31,644 bases of DNA, from positions 157,883-189,526 of the forward strand of contig NW_019775416.1 of assembly GCF_001039355.2 (NCBI RefSeq). Direction: 5' to 3'. The translations under genes and the position numbers were made by a program. The notes beneath the pieces were generated by a model. That model saw only the letters and a list, made by a program, of their open reading frames with translations. It did no database searches and had not been told where the DNA came from. The stretch is from Lingula anatina (lineage: Eukaryota; Brachiopoda; Lingulata; Lingulida; Lingulidae). Of this stretch, positions 1 through 13,600 are shown piece by piece; positions within the stretch are counted from its first letter, which is position 1; each line of letters starts with the position of its first letter.

Positions 1-120
1 CCAGCCTTGAGAGGACCCCAGGCTAGTCAACAGATTATCTTGGTTCTAAACCAGCCTTGAGAGGACCCCAGGCTAGTCAACAGATTATCTTAGTTCTAAA
101 CCAGCCTTGAGAGGACCCAG
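1..120. repeat. 50-bp minisatellite, about 2.4 copies, just past the exon 21 donor
   Basis: Unit begins CCAGCCTTGAGAGGACCCCA; copies at 1-50, 51-100 and a partial at 101-120, with one mismatch between full copies. The array may extend left of the window. It begins 6 bases into the intron after exon 21 in gene sense. Confidence 0.9.
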
Positions 121-126
121 GCTCAC

Positions 127-237
127 CTTTCTGCACCCTGGGCGTTGCATATGTTGATCTGAGCATTGCACACAAAACTGTAGCGATTCTGAGAAGACTC
201 GTTTAACTGCTTTATGGCTTGGATATCTGGTCTGGAC
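127..237 (-). CDS. MED12: MED12 exon 21 (residues 1034-1070, last exon in window)
   Basis: 111 nt: one base to finish the split Lys codon, 36 codons, then two bases. Contains [20 protein letters not shown], where human has [15 protein letters not shown]. Acceptor TTTTTAG, donor GTGAGC. The next exon lies outside the window. Confidence 0.9.
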
Positions 238-1513
238 CTAAAAATGAAAAATTAAAAACTGAGATTCTGAACCAAAAATTGCCATAATAATCATATCATT
301 ATATTGACTAATTTGTCTTGTGCACAATGTAAAATTAATAATAAAAGAATGACAAAAAATTAATGTTGCCAAAAAATATATATATATATAATATTTGGAA
401 CTGAGTAAATATTGTCCAAGGTATTAACATATTATGTTTCATGAATAATATCTACCATTATTATGGCTGTCATATGGTTCATACAAGTTTTCCTCACATA
501 TTAAAAACATCCAACATGTGGTTATCATGTGATCATCACATGTCTGACATGTGACCACCCCTTGACTCAAAAACTTACTTAGCATTTTCTATGACATCTG
601 TCATGAACTGCGGGTCCCAGCGGAAGTTGGAGGCAGACGGCACAATGGCGGCGTACAATGTTTGTTTTACTTTAGAGCAAGCACCACTGAAGAATTCTGA
701 ATACTTGGCCTGTGAATATATGGATAATTAATATAATTGTATCTGAGTTATGTGGAACAGAAACTATACTTTTAGATTTTCTTAAATCAATGGACAGTGC
801 ATACTGCATAATTGGCCTGGGAACAAACAGCCAAATAAATAATCTTGTACCTGAAGTATACCAAACAGAATCAAAACTATTTTTTTTCTAATTAATGGAC
901 AGAACATACTGAATATTTAGACAGAAAAGAAATATTATAAATTTATTTAAAATACATCTGATTAGATAAAACAAAGTCAAAACTTCATATATTCCCTTTA
1001 ATTAATACAGAGCATAGAATTACATGTGAAACATTATCTGTGATCAGTATAAGGTTTAAGGCCGATTTTTCTAAGATTCTTACCTTCAAATAGCTACAGG
1101 AGGTATACAAATCATACAGATACGCCAGAATACATCGCTCTGCCGAGGAACAGTCAGAAGGATTGTTAACATGTTTCACAACTCCACACAGTCTGTAATG
1201 CAAATCATATTTTTTAAATCATAAATTTCTTAATAACGTAAAGTAAATGAGAAGACTGTATAATCACACCATAAATGACCTACCTCAAATAAGAGGACCT
1301 ATTAACCAAAAGTATATGTGATAAACATGCTTAACCCTTAATGAGATGGCTAATTATCATGCATTGAATGCATGAACTAAAATATATCAACTTCTTTGGG
1401 ATGAGGGATGAAACTGCAATTTTGTGAATAAGTCGTGGGGTCCAGCAGGTTGCCAAAGCCAATAATATTTTTGGCTCCCAAAAAGTTGGAAATTTGCTGA
1501 TAGTCAGAAAAAN

Positions 1514-1555
<42 letters not shown>

Positions 1556-1561
1556 AGTTTG

Positions 1562-1648
<87 letters not shown>

Positions 1649-4600
1649 CGGAACTGAGTAAATATTGTCCAAGAAATTACCACATTATGTTTCATGAATA
1701 ATATCTACCATTATTATGGCTGTCATATGGTTCATACAAGTTTTCCCCACATATTAAAAACATCCAACATGTGGTTATCATGTGATCATCACATGTCTGA
1801 CATGTGACCACCCCATGACTCAAAAACTTACTTAGCATTTTCTATGACATCTGTCATGAACTGCGGGTCCCAGCGGAAGTTGGAGGCAGACGGCACAATG
1901 GCGGCGTACAATGTTTGTTTTACTTTAGAGCAAGCGCCACTGAAGAATTCTGAATACTTGGCCTGTGAATATATGGATAATTAATATAATTGTATTTGAG
2001 TTATGTGGAACAGAAACTATACTTTTAGATTTTCTTAAATCAATGGACAGTGCATACTGCATAATTGGCCTGGGAACAAACAGCCAAATAAATAATCTTG
2101 TACCTGAAGTATACCAAACAGAATCAAAACTATTTTTTTTCTAATTAATGGACAGAACATACTGAATATTTAGACAGAAAAGAAATATTATAAATTTATT
2201 TAAAATACATCTGATTAGATAAAACAAAATCAAAACTTCATATATTCCCTTTAATTAATACAGAGCATAGAATTACATGTGAAACATTATCTGTGATCAG
2301 TATAAGGTTTAAGGCCGATTTTTCTAAGATTCTTACCTTCAAATAGCTACAGGAGGTATACAAATCATACAGATATGCCAGAATACATCGCTCTGCCGAG
2401 GAACAATCAGAAGGATTGTTAACATGTTTCACAACTCCACACAGTCTGTAATGCAGATCATATTTTTTAAATCATAAATTTCTTAATAACGTACCATTGC
2501 AAGTAAATGAGAAGACTGTATAATCACACCATAAATGACCTAGCTCAAATAAGAGGACCTATTAACCAAAAGTATATGTGATAAACATGCTTAACCCTTA
2601 ATGAGATGGCTAATTATCATGCATTGAATGCATGAACTAAAATATATCAACTTCTTTGGGATGAGGGATGAAATTGCAATTTTGTGAATAAGTCGTGGGG
2701 TCCAGCAGGTTGCCAAAGCCAATAATATTTTTGGCTCCCAAAAAAGTTGGAAATTTGCTGATAGTCAGAAAAATCTCATCCCTGTTATGGAAATAATGTT
2801 GTGAACACCAGACTCACCCTTCAAAGGCCAGTGACGTCAGGTCTGGCATTACTAGAAGACATGCATGGTACTTCCTGAGGACAGCTACTATACACAGACA
2901 CATGGAGGTGATGTAACTACCCAGCACTGGAGAACCCGACTTCAGCATGTTCTGAACTTCTTGGTTGTTGAATTCTTTCAGGGGCTAAGATAATAAGGTA
3001 GACATGTAAAAGTGGTGAGCTTTATGTTGAATATCATGCAGATTTAAAAAAGAGTTTTTTATATAGGACATGCCAAAAGAATTTTTCCAAAAGAAAATGA
3101 GCATGAACAAATCACCCTTCCTACCTGTATACAAAACTCTATGAGGCTGTTGATGTTGTGGCAGTGTTCCATCAGATCAAAAAGAAAGGAGATATTTTCC
3201 ACCAGGGGGAGGTAGGTAGAATTTCCAGAAGAAAAGCTGCTGAACTGTTCCAGCACCTGCGTTGCACATGAAGACGTGACTGCATGCTGATCGTAATAGG
3301 AGAGCTTCTGAAAACGGGTGAATGTTCCTTCATAGTTTGGATCTCCGACATCCTTCTCTCCCTTTTCTTTCTTCTTTTTGGTTTTACCAATATCTCCACT
3401 GCTGATATCGATGCTGTTTTTCTTGCTGAACAACTTCATGATTTCCTTGCTGACTTTTTTGCACACGTGACGTGCTTCATCACGTGCTTTGCCTACGCCA
3501 TACAGGACAATCATGCGTTGGTTGCACTCGTGATAGCAGGAGTCATCCTGCGGGATGGGGAAGTGTGTGGCATACTGCATGTGACGAGATAGTTTACGTG
3601 GGGGCTGTGGTTCTGACTGCTGAACACTAGGGGGAGCTGGAGTATGCTGGAACTCTTTATCCGATTTCACAGATGCTGAAGAAAATTGTTTTTATTAAAT
3701 AATTATCATTACTGTTTATATTCTATCCTGATATTTTTGCTAACAAAAATGATCTGAAAAATAAACATATCTACGAATAATGAAAATAAACAAAAGATAT
3801 TGTGTTTAATACAGAAAGTTTTATATTTATTCAGTCTTACAGCCAAAACTGTTGTAAATTAGAGAATAAAGGTTTTTAATCACAAAAAGAAATGATGTGC
3901 TCCTATAACTAATATCATCATGAAGGAATAAAGGATCCGTTATCAAAACAATGAGAGTCTTAATTGTNTAATTTTTTTTTTGTTGGAAAAATTAACATAT
4001 CTACACATAATGAAAATAAACAAAAGATATTGTGTTTACAGAAACTTTTATATTTATTCAGCCTTATAGCCAAAACTGTTGTAAATCAGAGAATAAGGTT
4101 TTTAATCACAAAAAGAAATGATGTGCTCCTATACCTAATATCATCATGAAGGAATAAAGGATCTGTTATCAAAACAATGAGAGTCATAATTGTTAAACAT
4201 ATTTCTTGATTAACATTAACTGTTTTTAAATTATTGATAAAATTCTAAAACGTGTGTGCTTATCTAACTTTTCATTTAGATAGTGAACTTTTTTGCCTTA
4301 TAATATGAAATGTTTTCTCCTTAAAAAAACACTCTTTATTATAAATATCTAATGTATAACAAGTTTCTTAATGGCAACATTACTGTCTCCACCTTTTAAT
4401 CTGAAAAATAACATTCATTAAATGCAAAAACCTAGTATCTGAAGCAAGTGTTTAAAAAGTCAGAAGCAAGCACAGTGAAATAAAGCAATGACAACACTTT
4501 TCTATTAAAAGCCAACTTTGGACTGCTCTCTTAAACAAAGGAAGGACTGGAATGCTATAATAAGCAGTAATAAACTATTAATAACACATCCATCTAAATT

Positions 4601-7600
4601 ATAGAAAAAAAAGGTCACCAAAAACGTCTCTTACTTCACATACTTCTGCCATACCCTAAAATAACTCCTATGGCATCATAAAGTACTGTCTTATAATGTG
4701 AAACTAATATCAAACATCTGTAACTAATATTAGTGATACTTTATAAACAATGTCAGACACTAAGCATGAACATGTAAGCAGTGATTGTTAACCCTTTCTG
4801 AACCAAGGTGCATAATGACAACTTTCTGAAAACCAATTGATTGTAATGTCTTTTTAACAAATTTAAATTAAATGCATATCTGCATTGAAAATGGCAAAAT
4901 AATGTCCATTATAAGATGAGTCGGCTAATTTAAAGAATTTAAAATCGCCAGTGAAAGTCAAATTAAATTAAATACAAAGTGAAAGTGAAAGTTAAATTAA
5001 ATAGTCTTATTTTAAAATAAAGTAGCTGCCATATACAGTGAAAACTGTGCCAAGTTTGTCGCAACATGCTCCAGAACTTGACAGAGAGGGTTGACATAGT
5101 GACATATGTATATACTAGGTGACAGAGAGGGTTGACATAGTGACATATGTATACTAGGTGACAATGAAATAATTACAAGCAACATGTAAACTGACAGCAG
5201 ACTTCAAATTCACATTTATTTATACACATATATGATACTGATGTAAGTGACACTTTTACAACTACATGGGAGTCAAACTCTGTAGCTTCTCAATTTATGG
5301 CCTATGTATATCAAAAGAATCTTACAATATCTACTAACCGCACATTATTTCAGTCATTTATACACATTATTATTACATAAAATTGTTAATATTAACATGC
5401 TTTTATTCACCCAAATATACTTTTTCTCACACCCCCCCCCCAAAAAAAAAAATTGAATATACATGTAAATTCTAAGCTACATGTAAAAAGCCAGGTCAAA
5501 TGTTAATATGCATATTATATATAGTGTAAAAAACTATGTAAAACAGGTCTTGACAGTAAATTTTAAAATAAACTAAGAATTTCATAAATATGCTGTCCTA
5601 AGTCAGTGTGTAAAGCACAATGAAAGCTTCCACAGTATATAGACATGTGCAGAACCAATCTGACCTGCAGATTAACTAACCCATGGATCAAATATGCCAA
5701 GATTGAATTTCTTTCCCCTGCAGAGATGGCTGCACAGGAGGTAGTGAATCCATTGCAAAGTGTGCACCATATTTGATTCCAGATCAGTTAGTCCTCGGGT
5801 CCACTTGGTTCTGAGCAGGTTCTACATTTTAAATGGAGACACACAGACAGACAAGTCAATGAATAATATAACAATCATAACAGTCATTTTTCATACGCTG
5901 TATAGTTACCAAATATATTTATAATTTACCAGGTGATAAAAAAATTGAATCCAAATGATTTTTGCAATGATGTCCCAGATGCAACACTACGTAGTAATAT
6001 ATATATATATATATGGAAATTTATATTATTATTCAATATGAAGGAGCAACTTAATGTTCAGTACATATTTCTATTCATCTGATATGCTAACAATTCATTC
6101 TGATAAAGATAATTATAAAGCACATGGCACAATTTAAACAGTTGTCTCTTGTACAGAGAATCTTAAATCTTGAGTATCAGAGTTTTTTTTGGGGGGGGGG
6201 ATTTAAATTAATTTCCTAATATCATTTTAAACATTTGGCTGGTCAGACAGACACTAAAAAACATAGTATGAAAGTAAGAGCTAGTCCATTAAGGAAACAA
6301 AAAGGTTAAAGAGCAACAGTATTACAGTTTCCTTAGTTTGACATTTATATATCTGAAAAAAATGAACAACAGGACAAAAACTTCAGCACATTAGCGTCAC
6401 ACGAGGCTTTCACATGAATCTGCCAGCTAAGGTAGACAGGAATGCTGTCCAATGTGCAGACATGCAGGCAGTCCTGAGCAAATAATGACACTGACATTTT
6501 AGTAGCAAATAAATGGAGTATATTTAAAACTTGTTCACACCAGTTTAAACAAGACTGAACTTGAAATGTATATTAGATGCAAAAACTAAAATATGAATCA
6601 TAAAATGTCCGTAAAGTTTGCTCTTGTTGACTTTAATCAACAAGGTGGAATTTTATAAACTGCCTGCAGTTCCTTCCCAAAAACTTACTTCTGAGCATTT
6701 TCTCACGTTTTATCTTTGTAAATGAAAACTGATGAGAACAAGATTTAACCTAGCCATGCATGGTTGTTAACTTGAAGGAAAAAGTGCAGATCACTTCCTG
6801 CTGTCTTAGCCAACTTGAGTGCTATCAAATCCTACCACATTATCCACAACAGGTCATGATCATGTCAACTATTCTAATGTTTCTGAATTGTAACTTAAAA
6901 ATTAAAAGTATTACAGATTCTGATGAAAATTGGAATTATTCCGATTTAAAAACTAGACCCAAAATCTTTGAGAGAAAAAAAAAACATGAAATAAACATAT
7001 CATGTTAATTTTAAAACTATATATAGAAAACTTTTGTTGTGCTTTATTCTAAGATAAATACTCACAAACATAGTTCTTTACAAAAGTTACCAAACTGATG
7101 ACTTTGATCAGATTCTAGACCCAAACACTCAAGATAGCCAGGACAGCAAGATGTGACTAATTCAAAGTTTGCTGACAAGACGAGACCAATTCTTATACCT
7201 ATGGCGCCCCCTACAGGGCTGATCTTTCCAAGATGTTCCTGCAACTCCCAGAGCATCTGGGTTGAGTGGTCCACTGGGAGAAGTATAAGAAATATCAACA
7301 TATCAGTAAGGGTTATCTATATAATCTTCATCTATTGAGGCATAACAACTGTCCATTCTGGCAAAAAAAAGGATTTTTTGGGGGGTAAACAACAATTTTC
7401 CTGTACTTAGCAATAGTACATGAATCCGTTCCAACATTCAAAGCTAGTCCCTGTTCTTTCTTATGTTTTTTTTCTCTTAAGAGATTATTACAGAAGGTAG
7501 CCATCTATGAAGGTCCATATGGTCCAAATACAGATTCCAGCATGAATGTGTCATTTTGGTGGTAAAATGAAACTTAGTATATTTCTATGAGTTGTTTATT

Positions 7601-10600
7601 GATGTGTTTATTGTGAAATATGAATCCTATATAAAAAGTGGTTATCCCTGAAAATGTCTACTTCCAACTGTAGACAACATAGCAGTGATACTACAGTAAC
7701 TGTTGTGTAAAATGTCTACTTCCAACTGTAGACAACATAGCAGTGATACTACAGTAACTGTTGTGTAAAATGTCTACTTCCAACTGTGGACAACGTAGCA
7801 GTGATACTAGAGTAACTGTTGTGTACAATAGCACGTATCACACACAATTTTTCTAAAATTTGGTTTTTCATCCTGATTTAACATCAGTGTTCACTATATA
7901 TTCAATTTCTAAACCTTGATTTAAAATAACTTCAAAGTTAAAACCAGACTGAACTGTTTAAAAGTATCAATAACACAGTAGCAAAACATTTAACAGTGAA
8001 TTTTCTATAAAAACGAAAAAAAAACCAACTTATAGTTAAACTTTAATCTAGCTCTTAAGACAAATTTTTAAATTCATGAAAATTCTAGAATGTAGAAGTT
8101 TAGTTCTTAACCCCTGCAAATGCAGCTACCGCAAAACAGATCCATTGTATCTGACATTCAGCAAATAAAGCAGTATTTTATGCTTTATAAGTGTAAAAAT
8201 ATCAAACACAGAGATAAGTACAATATTTCTTAAGCTAAATAACTACAAAATATGTAGGACTCCATGTTCAAAATGTGTCTTTTTCTACGTCAGAAATAGT
8301 CTAAATGATGTCACCATGAGTCTAACTCATTGACCAAGGGACTTATTATATATAAGACAAGATTAATGATATCAAGAAATCACTGTCCAGTAATGTTACA
8401 TCAACAAAGAATACAGACTTAAATATTATAAAGTGCTATAAAGACCTCTTAAAACACTTTTATGCACCTAAAAAATGTGTGAAAATCGACACAACATTCT
8501 GTTAAATCCTCTCACACTAAAATACATGGAGAAGAGAATGAGAAGATTGATACTATTTTTTCAGGTAGAAAGAAGGTGTTAATTATATTTGTAAAATCAA
8601 GATGCAAGTTGCAAAGTGATGTTCTGAATATTTACCATTCATATCTGGACTCTTAGGATCATCTCTGAAGGCAAAAATGTCATAATCTGGGTCGAAGGTA
8701 TCTGTGTCTACATCCATCTTTTGTTCTTCTTGTGCGGCCTAAAAAGTAAGAGTGAATTATGATTATTTTATATGTCAGCTATGACATGATAATCAACTTA
8801 GCCTGGTCACACGTTGATAACNAATAAACATATCTACGAATAATGAAAATAAACAAAAGATATTGTGTTTAATACAGAAAGTTTTATATTTATTCAGTCT
8901 TACAGCCAAAACTGTTGTAAATTAGAGAATAAAGGTTTTTAATCACAAAAAGAAATGATGTGCTCCTATAACTAATATCATCATGAAGGAATAAAGGATC
9001 CGTTATCAAAACAATGAGAGTCTTAATTGTTATACATGTTTCTTGATTAACATTAACTGTTTTGAAATAATCAATAAATTCTAAAATGTGTGTGCTTATC
9101 TAATTTTACGATAGATAGTGAACTTTTACGCCTTATAATATGAACTGTTTTCTCCTTAAAAAAAAAACTCTCTTTATTACAAACATTTTATGTATAACAA
9201 GTTTCTTATTGGCAACATTACTGTCTCCACCTTTTAATCTGAAAAATAACATTCATTAAATGCAAAAACCTAGTATCTGAAGCAAGTGTTTAAAAAGTCA
9301 GAAGCAAGCACAGTGAAATAAAGCAATTATAATTTACGACAACACTTTTCTACTAAAAGCCAACTTTGGACTGCTCTTTTAAACAAAGGAAGGACTGGAA
9401 TGCTAGAATAAGCAGTAATAAACTATTAATAACACATCCATCTAAAATTATAGAAAAAAAGGTCACCAAAAACGTCTCTGACTTCCCATACTTCTGCCAT
9501 ACCCTAAAATAACTCCTATGGCATCATAAAATACTGTCTTATAATGTGAAACTAATATCAAACATCTGTAACTAATATTAGTGATACTTTATAAGCAATG
9601 TCAGACGCTAAGCATGAACATCGAAGCAGTGATTGTTAACCCTTTCTGAACCAAGGTGCATAATGACAACTTTCTGAAAACCAATTGATTGTAATGTCTT
9701 TTTTACAAATTTAAATTAAATGCATATCTGCATTGAATGTCCATTATAAGATGAGTCGGCTAATTTAAAGAATTTAAAATCGCCAGTGAAAGTTAAATTA
9801 AATTAAATACAAAGTGAAAGTGAAAGTTAAATTAAATGGTCTTATTTTAAAATAAAGTAGCTGCCATATACAGTGAAAACTGTGCCAAGTTTGTCACAAC
9901 ATGCTCCAGAACTTGTCAGAGAGGGTTGACATAGTGACATATGTATATACTAGGTGACAATGAAATAATTACAAGCAACATGTAAACTGACAGCAGACTT
10001 TAAATTCACATTTATTTATACACATATATGATACTGATGTAAATGACACTTTTACAACTACATGGGAGTCAAACTCTGTAGCTTCTCAATTTATGGCCTA
10101 TGTATATCAAAAGAATCGTACAATATCTACTAACCGCACATTATTTCAGTCATTTATATACATTATTATTACATAAAATTGTTAATATTAACATGCTTTT
10201 ATTCACCCAAATATACTTTTTCTCACCTCCCCCCCCCCCCNTGCAATAAAAAAGTAAACACCTGACAAATACACGCTCCCTCCAATATTCCCCGTCACCA
10301 GAGCATAGTCTTTTCTGATGTGATTGAATAGGCGAAAACGATATTGTTAGTCATGTGAAAGAGACCTGTTTGAAAGCGATATTATGATATCATCCTAAAA
10401 CGCTGCAGTTAGCACGCCATAAACTCATTTCAATAAATACACCCCGCTGTATAAATGATGCGTCAGCATTATTTCGTATCGAAATGCTTATTTCAATATA
10501 ATTTAAGGGGATAAGGAAAAATTTAAACACATTGCCTCCACCTCCCCCCCCCCCCCCAAAAAAAAAAAAAAAAAAAAAAAGGAATATACAAATGACTTCT

Positions 10601-13600
10601 AAACTACATGTAAAAAGCCAGGTCAAGTGTTAATATGCATATATATATAAAGTGTAAAAAACTATGTAAAACAGGTCTTGACAGTAAATTTTAAAATAAA
10701 TTAAGAATTTCATAAATATGCTGTCCTAAGTCAGTGTGTAAAGCACAATGAAAGCTTCCACAGTATATGGACATGTGCAGAACCAATCTGACCTGCAGAT
10801 TAACTAACCCATGGATCAAATCTGCCAAGATTGAATTCCTTTGCCCCTGCAGATACAGAAGCATGGGAGGCAGTAAATCCATGGCAAAGTGTGCACCATA
10901 TTTGATTCCAGATCAGTTAGTCCTCGGGTCAACTTGGTTCTGAACAGATCCTACATTTCAAGTGGAGACACACAGACAGACAAGTAAATAAATAATATAA
11001 CAATCATTACAGTAATTTTTATATGCTGTATAGTTACCAAATATATTTATAATTTACCAGGTGATAAAAAAATTTAATCCAAATGATTTTTGCAATGATG
11101 TCCCAGATGCAACACTACGTAGTAATATATATATATATGGAAATTTATATTATTATTCAATATGAAGGAGCAACATAATGTTCAGTGCATATTTCTATTC
11201 ATCTGATATGCTAACAATTCTTTCTGATAAAGATAAATATAAAGCACAATTTAAACAGTTGTCTCTTGTATAGAGGACCTTAAATCTTGAGTATCGGAGT
11301 TTTTTTTTTTTGGGGGGGGGGGGGCATTTAAATTAATTTCCTAATATCATTTTAAAGATTTGGCTGGTCAGACAGACAGTGAAAAACATACTGTGAAAGT
11401 AACAGCCAGTCCATTAAGGAAACAAAAAGGTGAAAGAGCAACAGTATTACAGTTTCCGTAGTTTGACATTTATATATCTGAAAAAAATGAACAACAGGAC
11501 AAAAACTTCAGCACATTAGCGTCACACGAGGCTTTCACATGAATCTGCCAGCTAAGGTAGACAGGAATGCTGTCCAATGTGCAGACATGCAGGCAGTCCT
11601 GAGCAAATAATGACACTGACATTTTAGTAGCAAATAAATGGAGTATATTTAAAACTTGTTCACACCAGTTTAAACAAGACTGTACTTGATATATATATTA
11701 GATACAAAAACTGACATATGAATCATAAAATGTCCGTAAAGGCCCCCCAAGTTTGCTCTTGTTGACTTTAATCAACAAGGTGGAATTTTAAAAACTGCCT
11801 ACTGCTGAGCATTTTGTGTAAAAAAAAAAAAAAAAAAAATCTGGCTTCTGATTTCAGCAGCTTTCATATTGTAAGTTTTATCTTTTAAATGAAAACTGAT
11901 GAGAACAAGGTTTAACCTAGCCATGCATGGTTGTTAACTTGAAGGAAAAAGTGCAGATCACGTCCTGCTGTCTTAGCCAACTTGAGTGCTATAAAATTCC
12001 ACACATCTTCCATAACATTTAATGATCATGTCAACTATTCTAAATTTTCTTAATTGTAACTTAAAAATTAAAAATATTATAGATTCTGATGAAAATTGAT
12101 ATTATTCTAACTTGAAAACTAGACCCAAAATCTTTGAGAGAAAAAAACATGAAATAAACATATCATGTTAATTTTAAAACTATATATAGAAAAACTTTTG
12201 TTGTGCTTTTTTCTTAGATAAATACTCATAAACATAGTTCTTTACAAAAGTTACCAAACTGATGACTTTGATAGATTCTATCCCCAAACACTCAAGATAG
12301 CCAAGGCAGCAAGATGTGACTAATTCAAAGTTTGCTGACAAGACGAGACCAATTCTTATACCTATGGCGCCCCCTACAGGGCTGATCTTTCCAAGATGTT
12401 CTTGCAACTCCCAGAGCATCTGGGTTGAGTGGTCCACTGAGAGAAGTATAAGAAATATCAACACATCAGTAAGGGTTATCTATATAATCTTCATCTATTG
12501 AAGACATAACAACTGTCCATTCTGGCAAAAAAAATGGATTTTTGGGGGGTAAACAACAATTTTCCTGTACTTAGCAATAGTTCATGAATCCGTTCTGGAC
12601 AACATTCAAAGCTAGTCCCTGTTGTTTTTTATGTTTTTTTTTCTCTTAAGAGATTATTACAGAAGGTAGCTATCTATGAAGGTCCATATGGTCCAAGCAA
12701 AGATTCCAGCATGAATGTGTCATTTTGGTGGTAAAATGAAATTTAGTATATTTCTATGAGTTGTTTATTGATGTGTTTATTGTGAAATATGAATCCTATA
12801 TAAAAAGTGGTTATCCCTGAAAATGTCTACTTCCAACTGTAGACAACATAGCAGTGATACTACAGTAACTGTTGTGTAAAATGTCTACTTCCAACTGTAG
12901 ACAACATAGCAGTGATACTACAGTAACTGTTGTGTAAAATGTCTACTTCCAACTGTGGACAACGTAGCAGTGATACTACAGTAACTGTTGTGTACAATAG
13001 CACGTATCACACACGAGGGTTGGTTCATAAACAAAAAAAGTTCTTTTTTTCTAAAATTTGGTTTTTAATCCTGATTTAACATCAGTGTTCACTATATATT
13101 CACTTTCTAAACCTTGATTTAAAATAACTTCAAAGTTAAAACTAGACTGAACTGTTTAAAAGTATCAATAACACAGTAGCATAACATTTAACAGTGAATT
13201 TTCTATAAAAAAAAACAACTAATAGTTAAACTTTAATCTAGCTCTTAAGACAAATTTTTAAATTCATGAAAATTCTAGAATGTAGAAGTTTAGTTCTAAA
13301 CCCCTGCAAATGCAGCTACCGCAAAACAGATCCATTGTATCTGACATTCAGCAAATAAAGCAATATTTTATGCTTTATAAGTGTAAAAATATCAAACACA
13401 GAGATAAGTACAATATTTCTTAAGCTAAATAACTACAAAATATGTAGGACTCCATGTTCAAAATGTGTCTTTTTCTATGTCAGAAATAGTCTAAATGATG
13501 TCACCATGAGTCTAACTCATTGACCAAGGGACTTATTATATATAAGACAAGATTAATGATATCAAGAAATCACTGTCCAGTAATGTTACATCAACAAAGA

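Larger units (their letters stand above)
391..1512. repeat. 1.1-kb duplicated block, left copy (exons 19 and 20)
   Basis: Matches 1644-2773 with few substitutions, a 7-base deletion (near 1240) and a 1-base indel. It ends at the single N at 1513, exactly where its partner continues into unique sequence at 2774. It starts at an A-run/(AT)n, as does the partner. This geometry is what two overlapping contigs give when left unmerged. Confidence 0.9.
1644..2773. repeat. 1.1-kb duplicated block, right copy (exons 19 and 20)
   Basis: Partner of 391-1512. It is contiguous with exon 18 on its right and with a poly-A/(AT)n tract (1514-1643) on its left. Confidence 0.9.
3969..8821. repeat. 4.85-kb block duplicated at 8823-14003 (probable alternative haplotype)
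   Basis: Runs between single Ns at 3968 and 8822 and aligns along its length with 8823-14003, carrying second copies of exons 15 and 16. Differences are substitutions, microsatellite lengths, small indels, a 41-bp tandem present twice here and once in the partner, and a 0.3-kb insert in the partner. It ends inside the first unit of the 36-bp array that fills the partner at 13976-14371. Apart from the two exons it is intronic. Confidence 0.88.

Noticed and set aside
640-655. ATGGCGGCG as a YY1 site (also in the second copy near 1895)
   Set aside because: It lies inside exon 20 coding sequence; a regulatory reading is unnecessary.
1331-1695. Open frames rich in Phe, Ile and Tyr
   Set aside because: Translation of poly-A and (AT)n at a contig join.
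579-2445. True tandem exon duplication giving mutually exclusive MED12 exons
   Set aside because: The copies encode the same protein, meet at a single N, and match the geometry of overlapping contig ends. Assembly artefact is simpler.
6410-6485. Less AT-rich conserved stretch (also near 11518-11605) as an exon
   Set aside because: With the phase required between exons 15 and 17, it reaches a stop within the segment, and no good donor is present.
10691-10882. 63-codon minus open frame as an extra MED12 exon
   Set aside because: The matching copy near 5700-5760 is frameshifted and stopped, so the frame is not conserved between haplotypes.
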